NCBI GenBank assembly: GCA_910580225.1
Contig: CAJTXE010000016.1
Span: 4,984-68,983, forward strand
Direction of reading: 5' to 3'
DNA length: 64,000 nt
From: an uncultured Acetatifactor sp.
Lineage (GTDB): Bacteria; Bacillota; Clostridia; Lachnospirales; Lachnospiraceae
This document shows, piece after piece, positions 53,581-64,000 of this stretch; within the stretch, counting starts at the first letter, position 1, and each line of letters opens with the position of its first letter. A program made the translations under genes and the position numbers. The notes beneath the pieces were generated by a model. It was given only the letters and a program-made list of their open reading frames with translations. It was not told the DNA's origin and searched no databases.

Positions 53581-54726
53581 ATGATCATCAAATCGATAGA
53601 GCTGGCGGATTACAGGAATTATGATTCCCTTGTCATGCAGTTTGACAGGGGAACCAACATTCTGTACGGAGATAACGCCCAGGGAAAGACAAATATTCTG
53701 GAGGCAATTTTTGTTGCGGCTACTACCAGGTCACATAAGGGAAGTAAAGACAGAGAAATAGTCAATTTTAACAAAGAAGAAGGTCATATTCGGACATGGC
53801 TGGAAAAGGACGGTGCGGAGACACGGGTTGATATGCACCTGAGAAAAAGCAAATCCAAGGGGATTGCCATAGACGGACAGAAAATCAAAAGGGCAGCAGA
53901 ACTCCTTGGATTGTGCAATGTGGTTTTTTTTTCTCCGGAAGACCTGGGAATTATAAAAAACGGCCCTGCAGAACGGAGACGTTTTGTGGATATGGAGCTC
54001 TGTCAGCTGGATGGTGTATATCTTTATAATCTGAACCATTACAATAAAATTATTAATCAGCGCAACAGGCTGCTGAAGGATATGTACCTGAATCAGGGGC
54101 TGAAGGAGACCCTGGAGGTATGGGACATGCAATTGGTATCCTTTGGAACTAAAATTATTGAGCGCAGAGCATTGTTTGTGAAACAGCTCAATGAAATCAT
54201 ATACGGGATTCACAGAAAATTATCGGGTGACAAAGAGGAGCTTCAGATTTGTTATGAACCCGATGCGGTGCAGGAAGCATTTGAAGAAAAATTAAGTTCT
54301 GCCCGGGATAGGGATATCAGGGCGAAGATGACATCCGTGGGACCCCACAGGGATGATTTTTCCTTTCTGGTGGGCGGTGTGGATATCCGGAAATACGGTT
54401 CCCAGGGACAGCAGAGGACAGCGGCTCTGTCTCTGAAATTGGCTGAGATTGAGCTGGTAAAAAAGATTACCGGAGATAATCCGATTCTGTTGTTGGATGA
54501 TGTGTTGTCTGAACTGGATTCCAACAGGCAGAATTATCTGCTCAACAGCATCGGAGAGATACAGACTATTATCACATGTACCGGTCTGGAGGAATTTGTT
54601 CATCACCGTTTTGAGATAAACAGAGTCTACAAGGTTGCAGACGGAAATGTAATATGTATGAGTACGGAAGGAGAAAAGCAGACTGAAAGAGCCGCAGATA
54701 TTCAGGAAAGGTCAGGAACAGAATGA
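53581..54726 (+). CDS. recF: DNA replication and repair protein RecF
   Basis: A 381-residue SMC-like ATPase. Walker A is GDNAQGKTN (30-38), the signature motif is KYGSQGQQRTAALSLKLAE, and Walker B with D-loop reads NPILLLDDVLSELD. It loads RecA at single-strand gaps. The last ~20 residues (EKQTERAADIQERSGTE) form a polar tail beyond the usual end. It is part of the dnaN-yaaA-recF-gyrB series. Confidence 0.96.
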   Translation: MIIKSIELADYRNYDSLVMQFDRGTNILYGDNAQGKTNILEAIFVAATTRSHKGSKDREIVNFNKEEGHIRTWLEKDGAETRVDMHLRKSKSKGIAIDGQKIKRAAELLGLCNVVFFSPEDLGIIKNGPAERRRFVDMELCQLDGVYLYNLNHYNKIINQRNRLLKDMYLNQGLKETLEVWDMQLVSFGTKIIERRALFVKQLNEIIYGIHRKLSGDKEELQICYEPDAVQEAFEEKLSSARDRDIRAKMTSVGPHRDDFSFLVGGVDIRKYGSQGQQRTAALSLKLAEIELVKKITGDNPILLLDDVLSELDSNRQNYLLNSIGEIQTIITCTGLEEFVHHRFEINRVYKVADGNVICMSTEGEKQTERAADIQERSGTE

Positions 54727-54801
54727 CAGAATTCGGATAGAGAAGATCAGGGACAGACAATGGAGACAGCTTATTGGCTTTGGGAGAAGGAAAGGAAATA
54801 G

Positions 54802-57036
<2,235 letters not shown>

Positions 57037-57155
57037 GTGCTGAAAAAGAGCCGGAAACTTCAGATAATATTGTGTTTCCGATGAGAAGCAGCCAGAGATA
57101 ATGCAGCGTAAAAACAGGTGCAGTATATTTCATTATAACATGAAAGAAGGTATAT

Positions 57156-59714
57156 ATGCAGGATGATATTTTTGATAAAGGGTCGGAGCTGGATAAGATA
57201 GAGGAAGTGGACTTAAAAGAAAAAATGGAGTCCTTCTATATTGATTATTCCATGAGTGTCATAGCTTCCAGGGCGCTTCCGGATGTGAGGGACGGATTAA
57301 AGCCTGTTCAGCGGCGTGTGCTCTATTCCATGATTGAACTGAATAATGGTCCGGATAAACCACATCGTAAAAGTGCCCGTATCGTCGGTGATACTATGGG
57401 TAAATATCATCCCCATGGAGATAGTTCTATCTATGGAGCGTTGGTGAATATGGCCCAGGAATGGTCTACCAGATATCCCTTAGTAGACGGTCACGGGAAT
57501 TTTGGTTCCATGGACGGAGACGGAGCCGCCGCCATGCGTTATACAGAGGCAAGACTTTCCAAAATTTCCATGGAGCTGCTGGCGGATATTAATAAAGATA
57601 CGGTAGATTTTACACCAAATTTCGATGATACGGAGAAGGAACCGGTAGTTCTGCCAAGCCGTTACCCCAATCTTCTGGTGAATGGTACCACAGGCATAGC
57701 AGTTGGCATGGCCACCAACATTCCGCCTCATAATCTCAGAGAAATTGTTGCTGCCATTGTAAAAATGATTGATAACCGGGTGAACGAGAACAGGGATACA
57801 TCCATAGACGAGATTCTTCCTATCGTGAAAGCGCCTGATTTTCCTACAGGCGGTGTCATACTGGGGACCAGAGGTTGTTCAGAAGCTTACAGAACAGGCC
57901 GGGGCAAAGTGATCGTCAGAGCTGTGACCAATATTGAGAATTTGCCCAATGGGAAGAGTCAGATCATTGCCACGGAACTTCCCTACATGGTAAACAAGGC
58001 AAATTTGATCATAAAAATAGCAGAATTGGTGAAGCTGAAAAAAATTGACGGTATTACGGATATTCGTGACGAGTCCAACAGAGAAGGTATCCGGGTGGTA
58101 ATTGAACTGAGGAAGGATGCCAATGCCAACGTGATTCTGAATCAGCTGTATAAGCATACTCAGCTGCAGGATACTTTCGGTGTCATTATGCTGGCACTGG
58201 TAGGGCAGCAGCCGAAAATCATGAATCTTCTGGAGATGCTGAAGCATTATATCCGGCACCAGGAGGAAGTGGTTACCCGAAGGACGAAATATGATCTGAA
58301 TAAGGCGGAGGAGAGAGATCATATTTTACAGGGATTGCTGAAAGCGCTTGATTTCATCGATGAAGTGATCTCTATTATCCGCAGCAGTCAGAATCCTCAG
58401 ATGGCAAAGGAAAGGCTGATGGAGCGTTTTGAGCTTTCAGAAGCCCAGGCTCAGGCTATTGTGGATATGCGTCTGCGTGCCCTTACCGGTCTGGAGCGGG
58501 AGAAGCTGGAAAATGAGCATATGGAACTGCAGAAAAGAATCACGGAATTAAAGATGATATTAGGGGATGAAAATCTGCTGCTTGGTGTGATACGCACAGA
58601 AATTCTGGCAATTTCCGAGAAATACGGAGATGACAGAAGAAGTAAGATCGGCTATGATGAGTCCGATATTTCCATGGAAGACATGATTCCAAATGAAAAT
58701 ACTGTGATTGCGCTGACCAACCTGGGTTATATCAAGCGTATGACGGTGGATAATTTTAAGGCACAGAACCGAGGTGGAAAGGGTATCAAGGGAATGCAGA
58801 CAATCGATGATGATTTCATAGAGGATCTGCTGATGACGACTACCCATCATTATCTGAATTTTTTTACCAGCCTGGGAAGGGTGTATAGATTGAAGGCTTA
58901 TGAAGTTCCGGAGGCGGGCAGGACAGCCAGAGGAACGGCCATTGTGAATATTCTTCAGCTGGCGCCTGAAGAAAAGATCACTGCCATGATTCCGATCCGG
59001 GAATACGATGATCACAAAGACCTCTTTATGGTAACAAAGAAAGGTATTGTGAAGAAGACATCATTGATGGAATTTTCCAATATTCGGAAGAAAGGACTGG
59101 CTGCCATCAGCCTAAAGGATGACGATGAGCTGATAGAGGTGAAGGTAACCGAAAAGGACAGCGAGATTTTCCTGGTAACGAAGCAGGGAATGTGTATTCG
59201 TTTCAAGGAGACAGATGTGCGGGCCACCGGCAGAAGCTCTATGGGTGTTATCGGCATGAATCTGTCTGACGGTGATGAGATCATCGGTATGCAGCTTCAG
59301 AGTCAGGGGGATTCTCTGCTGATTGTATCCGAGAACGGCATGGGTAAGAGAACTTACATGAATGAGTTTAATGTGCAGAACCGGGGCGGAAAAGGCATCA
59401 AATGTTATAAGATTACCGAGAAGACCGGAAGTGTTTTGGGTGTAAAGGCCGTGACGGATGAAAATGAAATCATGATGATCACGACAGAAGGCATTATCAT
59501 ACAGCTGCGGATGCAGGATATCTCCACCTTAGGACGAATTACTTCGGGAGTAAAGATGATGGATCTGGAAGATGGTATCAAGATTGCAAAGATTGCCAAA
59601 GTACGGGAGAAAATATCCAACGGTGAACAGGAATTCGATAATCTGGAAGATGCCATTGAGAGTGTGGAAGAGGAAATACAGGATGAAGGTATGCAGGATC
59701 AGGGGTTATTATAA
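57156..59714 (+). CDS. gyrA: DNA gyrase subunit A
   Basis: 852 residues. The breakage-reunion domain has [30 protein letters not shown], the catalytic Tyr in [12 protein letters not shown] and six C-terminal beta-pinwheel blades. The GyrA-box is [10 protein letters not shown]. In the quinolone-determining region the first key residue is Ser90 (E. coli Ser83), but the second is Gly94 where E. coli has Asp87. The ribosome site GAAAGAAGGTATAT precedes the ATG. A ~120-nt gap without features separates it from gyrB. Confidence 0.97.
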   Translation: MQDDIFDKGSELDKIEEVDLKEKMESFYIDYSMSVIASRALPDVRDGLKPVQRRVLYSMIELNNGPDKPHRKSARIVGDTMGKYHPHGDSSIYGALVNMAQEWSTRYPLVDGHGNFGSMDGDGAAAMRYTEARLSKISMELLADINKDTVDFTPNFDDTEKEPVVLPSRYPNLLVNGTTGIAVGMATNIPPHNLREIVAAIVKMIDNRVNENRDTSIDEILPIVKAPDFPTGGVILGTRGCSEAYRTGRGKVIVRAVTNIENLPNGKSQIIATELPYMVNKANLIIKIAELVKLKKIDGITDIRDESNREGIRVVIELRKDANANVILNQLYKHTQLQDTFGVIMLALVGQQPKIMNLLEMLKHYIRHQEEVVTRRTKYDLNKAEERDHILQGLLKALDFIDEVISIIRSSQNPQMAKERLMERFELSEAQAQAIVDMRLRALTGLEREKLENEHMELQKRITELKMILGDENLLLGVIRTEILAISEKYGDDRRSKIGYDESDISMEDMIPNENTVIALTNLGYIKRMTVDNFKAQNRGGKGIKGMQTIDDDFIEDLLMTTTHHYLNFFTSLGRVYRLKAYEVPEAGRTARGTAIVNILQLAPEEKITAMIPIREYDDHKDLFMVTKKGIVKKTSLMEFSNIRKKGLAAISLKDDDELIEVKVTEKDSEIFLVTKQGMCIRFKETDVRATGRSSMGVIGMNLSDGDEIIGMQLQSQGDSLLIVSENGMGKRTYMNEFNVQNRGGKGIKCYKITEKTGSVLGVKAVTDENEIMMITTEGIIIQLRMQDISTLGRITSGVKMMDLEDGIKIAKIAKVREKISNGEQEFDNLEDAIESVEEEIQDEGMQDQGLL

Positions 59715-59761
59715 TTTGTATAATCTGCCGAAAATTATGGAAAAAATTTGTTGATTTGGTC

Positions 59762-59789
59762 TTGCTTATTTTGTGGGATATGATAAAAT
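59762..59789 (+). promoter_or_regulatory. Promoter of the alpha-mannosidase gene
   Basis: TTGCTT (59762-59767), a 16-nt spacer and TAAAAT (59784-59789) lie ~115 nt before the GH38 start. No terminator was found between gyrA and this point, so read-through from gyrA is also possible. Confidence 0.6.
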
Positions 59790-59906
59790 AGCGCGTAACG
59801 ATGAGAAGAGGATAATGAAAAGAAGAGACGCGTAAAGAAGCGAATAAAAACTCAAAACGAATCCATAATAAAAAAGGCTTAGGAGGTTAGCCGAAAAGGA
59901 GGAGCA

Positions 59907-62900
59907 ATGCATTTTTTAGACAAGAGAATTAAAGTCATCTGCGATGAGCTGAGAAGGCTGCAGAGAAAGCAGAAATTTCCGGTGACTGACTGGAAATACA
60001 AGGAGGGCAACTACATACACCCTCAGGATGCGGAAGCGGCCGGTGAAGAGTGGAAGGATTTCGACGGAAAGACCATGTATTGGTACGGACCGGACCGCCA
60101 CTACTGGTTTAAGACGGTGTATAAGGTACCACAGGAGATGGACGGCAAGAGACTTTGGGTATATGTTATGACAAATATTAATGAGTGGGATGACGCTAAG
60201 AATCCCCAATTTCTTCTGTTTGTCAATGGCGTAGCCACTCAGGGAATCGATATGAACCACAGGGAAGTATTTCTTCGGGAGAAGGCTGTGGCAGGAGAGG
60301 AGATTGTTCTGGAACTCCAGGCTTATACGGGAACATTGCATGACGAGTTTAAGCTGGTGGCGAATATGTGTGAGATGGATGAACAGATTACAAAGCTGTA
60401 TTATGATCTGTGGGTTCCTCTTGTGGCGTTCCCCAGAATGGATGAGGATGATAAGAACCGGAAAGATATTGAGAACATTTTGAACAATACCATTAATTTC
60501 CTGGATCTGCGGACTCCTTATTCGGATGCTTTCTATGAGAGTCTGAAGAAGGCATCAGATTATATTGATCAGGCCCTGTATTCCGATATGGCAGGATATC
60601 AGGATGTGATTGCTACCTGTATCGGGCATACCCATATTGATGTGGCCTGGTGGTGGACAGTGGAACAGACAAGGGAGAAAACTGCCAGAAGCTTTGCTAC
60701 GGTGCTGAAACTGATGGAGGAATATCCCAACTACAAATTTATGTCCAGTCAGCCTCAGCTCTATGCCTTTTTAAAGGAGCGTTATCCGGAGCTTTATGCT
60801 CAGGTGAAAGAAAGAGTAAAGGAAAATCGTTGGGAGCCGGAAGGGGGCATGTGGGTGGAATCGGACACCAACCTGACCTCAGGAGAATCCTTAGTTCGTC
60901 AATTTATGCACGGCAAAAAGTTTTTCAAGGATGAGTTCGGTGTGGATAACCGGATTTTATGGCTGCCGGATGTGTTCGGTTACACAGGTGCCCTGCCTCA
61001 GATCATGAAGAAGTGCGGTATCGACTACTTTATGACCACAAAGCTGGCGTGGAACCAGTTTAATAAGGTTCCCTATGATACGATGAGATGGAGAGGAATT
61101 GACGGAACGGAAGTGCTGACTCACCTGATTACTACCCTGGATGTGGGACAGCCTGTTAAGAATTTCTTTACCACTTATAACGGAAGGCTGCATCCGGACT
61201 CCATCATGGGCGGATGGATGCGTTACCAGAATAAAGACATTAACAATGACATCCTCATCAGTTACGGTTATGGAGACGGCGGCGGCGGCCCTACCAGGGA
61301 GATGATTGAGACATCTATCCGTATGGAGAAGGGGGTAAAGGGAATCCCTAAGGTACGGCAGGAATTTGCAGGTGTGTTCTTTGACGAACTCAATGAGAGA
61401 GTAAAGGACAATAAAAGACTTCCTGTATGGGAAGGTGAGCTTTATTTTGAATATCACAGAGGTACCCTGACTTCCATGGGCCGCAACAAGCGTTCCAACC
61501 GGAAGACAGAGCTTGGTTTGATGGATCTGGAACTGCTGTCCGTATTGGCCCAGGATAAACTGGCTTATCCTGTGGAGGAATTGGATAGTATGTGGAAAAG
61601 GACTCTGATCAACCAGTTCCATGATATTCTGCCTGGATCTTCCATTCATCAGGTATATGAGGTAACCAAAGAAGAGTATGCTCAGATCAAGGAAGAAATG
61701 GATAAGCTGTCGGAAGAAAGAATCCATGCATTGTCAGGAGACGGCGAATCCGTGATGGTGATGAATACAACCGGACAGATGAGAGACGATGTGGCATATC
61801 TGGGAGACTGTGATGCAGATTATCTGTCAGATAACAGCGGAAATCAGTATCCTGTTCAGAAGACAGCGGACGGCGCTGTGGCATTTGTGAAAGAGATTCC
61901 TTCCAAGGGCTACCGCAGATTCCGGAAAGGTGTGTATGGAGAGGGAAAAGGAGAAGAATCAAAAGTATTTACTTTGGTAGATGAGAATACTTTGGAGACA
62001 CCTTATTATATTGTACACCTGGATGCAAATGGAGAGTTTGACAGGCTTTATGACAAGGAAAATGAGAGGGAAATCGTACAGCCCGGTAAGACACTGAATC
62101 ATATGTGTATGTATGAAGATAAGCCCATTTATTATGATAACTGGGATATCGATATTTTCTATACGGAAAAGAGCTGGCCTGTGAGCAATGTGGAGAGTAT
62201 GAAGTGGACGGAAGTGGGAAGTGTCCGGGCAGTTCTGGAGATTACCAGAAAGGAAAGCAAATCCGCCATAACTCAGAAAATTATCTTCTATGCGGATCAG
62301 AAGAGAATCGAGTTCCAGACCCATGTGGACTGGAAGGAGCATCAGACGCTGTTGAAAGTGCATTTCCCTGTGGCTGTGCATACGGATGAAGCGACTTTTG
62401 ACGTACAGTTTGGTAACCTGACCAGAAAGGTGCATACAAATACAAGCTGGGATGTGGCAAGATTTGAGAGCTGCGGCCAGAAGTGGATTGATCTATCCGA
62501 AGGTCATTATGGTGTGAGCCTGTTAAATGACTGCAAGTACGGACATTCTGTGAAGGACAGCAATATGGCTCTTACTTTGATTAAGTCAGGTATCGAGCCG
62601 AATCCTGTGACGGACCAGGAAGAGCATGATTTCACGTATGCTCTGTATCCTCATGCAGAGAACTGGAGAGCGGCAGGTACTGTAGCAGAGGCTTATAAGC
62701 TGAATCAGCCTTTGCTGATAAATGGTCATTCGGACAACAATGGAAAGGATAGTTTCAGCTTCGCCTCTGTGAATGCCGGAAATGTGATTCTGGAAACGGT
62801 GAAGAAAGCCGAGGACGGAAACGGAACGATTCTTCGTATGTATGAATCCGAAAATGCATTGACCAAAGCAAAGATTACCATAGATGCGGACTTTACGAAG

Positions 62901-63011
62901 GCATATGTATGTAATCTGCTGGAAGAGAATGAAGCAGAAGCGGAAGTAAATGGCAGAGAAGTCTCCCTAGTGCTGAAGCCTTATGAAGTGGTGACTGTGA
63001 AGCTTGTGTAA
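59907..63011 (+). CDS. GH38 alpha-mannosidase
   Basis: 1034 residues, normal for the bacterial/cytosolic GH38 type. An N-terminal beta region (1-~230, HYWFKTVYKVP, FLLFVNGVATQGID) precedes the catalytic domain with the zinc-binding GHTHIDVAWWW (His243, Asp245). The nucleophile is Asp355 in LWLPDVFGYTGALPQIM, followed by DYFMTTKLAWNQFN and the third zinc ligand region INQFHDILPGSS. A beta-sandwich C-terminus follows. The start has AGGAGGAGC just in front. There is no signal peptide. It should trim alpha-linked mannose from N-glycans or mannosides inside the cell, leaving a core for the GH130 enzyme. It precedes a GH2 beta-galactosidase gene. Confidence 0.95.
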   Translation: MHFLDKRIKVICDELRRLQRKQKFPVTDWKYKEGNYIHPQDAEAAGEEWKDFDGKTMYWYGPDRHYWFKTVYKVPQEMDGKRLWVYVMTNINEWDDAKNPQFLLFVNGVATQGIDMNHREVFLREKAVAGEEIVLELQAYTGTLHDEFKLVANMCEMDEQITKLYYDLWVPLVAFPRMDEDDKNRKDIENILNNTINFLDLRTPYSDAFYESLKKASDYIDQALYSDMAGYQDVIATCIGHTHIDVAWWWTVEQTREKTARSFATVLKLMEEYPNYKFMSSQPQLYAFLKERYPELYAQVKERVKENRWEPEGGMWVESDTNLTSGESLVRQFMHGKKFFKDEFGVDNRILWLPDVFGYTGALPQIMKKCGIDYFMTTKLAWNQFNKVPYDTMRWRGIDGTEVLTHLITTLDVGQPVKNFFTTYNGRLHPDSIMGGWMRYQNKDINNDILISYGYGDGGGGPTREMIETSIRMEKGVKGIPKVRQEFAGVFFDELNERVKDNKRLPVWEGELYFEYHRGTLTSMGRNKRSNRKTELGLMDLELLSVLAQDKLAYPVEELDSMWKRTLINQFHDILPGSSIHQVYEVTKEEYAQIKEEMDKLSEERIHALSGDGESVMVMNTTGQMRDDVAYLGDCDADYLSDNSGNQYPVQKTADGAVAFVKEIPSKGYRRFRKGVYGEGKGEESKVFTLVDENTLETPYYIVHLDANGEFDRLYDKENEREIVQPGKTLNHMCMYEDKPIYYDNWDIDIFYTEKSWPVSNVESMKWTEVGSVRAVLEITRKESKSAITQKIIFYADQKRIEFQTHVDWKEHQTLLKVHFPVAVHTDEATFDVQFGNLTRKVHTNTSWDVARFESCGQKWIDLSEGHYGVSLLNDCKYGHSVKDSNMALTLIKSGIEPNPVTDQEEHDFTYALYPHAENWRAAGTVAEAYKLNQPLLINGHSDNNGKDSFSFASVNAGNVILETVKKAEDGNGTILRMYESENALTKAKITIDADFTKAYVCNLLEENEAEAEVNGREVSLVLKPYEVVTVKLV

Positions 63012-63051
63012 ATGAATCGAGTGATTTTAAGAGCATACAGATCGTGCAGGA

Positions 63052-63098
63052 GGAGTTGTCACTTAGAAAGAATATCGGGAATCAATTGTGGCAGCTCC
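63052..63098 (+). promoter_or_regulatory. Intercistronic stem-loop A between GH38 and GH2 genes
   Basis: GGAGTTGTCAC (63052-63062) and GTGGCAGCTCC (63088-63098) pair over 11 positions with two G-U pairs and a 25-nt loop. Only TTT follows, so it is a weak terminator at best and may be a processing or attenuation signal. Confidence 0.4.
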
Positions 63099-63131
63099 TT
63101 TCTGAATCATTTGTAGAGGTAACTGAAAGAG

Positions 63132-64000
<869 letters not shown>

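Overview
The window looks like a chromosomal replication-origin region from an anaerobic, spore-forming gut Firmicute, most likely a Lachnospiraceae-type Clostridium. This rests on the gene order rpmH-rnpA-yidD-yidC-jag-mnmE-mnmG-rsmG on one side of a DnaA-box cluster and dnaA-dnaN-yaaA-recF-gyrB-gyrA on the other. Strong AGGAGG-type ribosome sites, a collagen-like exosporium protein and many CUT1-type sugar transporter parts fit the same picture. Genus and species cannot be fixed from sequence reading alone. No tRNA, rRNA, CRISPR array or insertion sequence was seen.

Layout: 1-2.5 kb holds the 3' end of a collagen-like spore-surface gene, an apparently decayed ECF sigma/anti-sigma pair and a YciI-like gene. 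At 2.5-8.5 kb, on the minus strand, lies a sialic acid/GlcNAc operon (nagB, nagA, sialidase, nanA) behind a LacI-type regulator. A chemoreceptor gene is at 8.7-10.4 kb. At 10.6-16.7 kb is a minus-strand operon of a GH130 phosphorylase, a large transglutaminase-fold protein and a GH123-like hexosaminidase. At 17-30.2 kb is an eight-gene transport operon with two binding proteins, two permease pairs, an NHL/TPR/YIP1 membrane protein and a DUF5696-like lipoprotein. A divergent CBM9-like gene follows at 30.5 kb. At 31.7-37.5 kb is a second glycan operon (GH20, GH18, a second transglutaminase-fold protein), with a divergent sulfatase at 38-39.4 kb. At 39.5-42.2 kb are a response regulator and a DegS-like kinase remnant that both lack their phosphorylation residues, then a diguanylate cyclase. 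The origin block occupies 42.3-59.7 kb. Glycan genes resume beyond gyrA with a GH38 alpha-mannosidase and a GH2 beta-galactosidase that runs off the window.

Read together, the glycan genes supply most steps for taking apart complex, partly sulfated N-glycans: sialidase, beta-galactosidase, beta-hexosaminidases, a GH18 enzyme able to cut the chitobiose core, alpha-mannosidase, a Man-GlcNAc-type phosphorylase, and NagA/NagB/NanA for the released sugars. None of these enzymes has a visible signal peptide, while the binding proteins and DUF5696-like protein do carry export signals. This suggests import first and degradation in the cytoplasm. The two transglutaminase-fold proteins, whose active-site motifs resemble those of cytosolic peptide:N-glycanases, are the most interesting uncharacterised parts. 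I propose, as inference only, that they release or process the peptide end of imported glycopeptides.

Several good sigma-A promoters (TTGACA-17-TAAAAT type), intrinsic terminators and operator-like palindromes define the transcription units. A TTTAAC/GTTAAA palindrome overlaps the transporter promoter, and a related element lies upstream of the sulfatase gene, so the two units may share a repressor.
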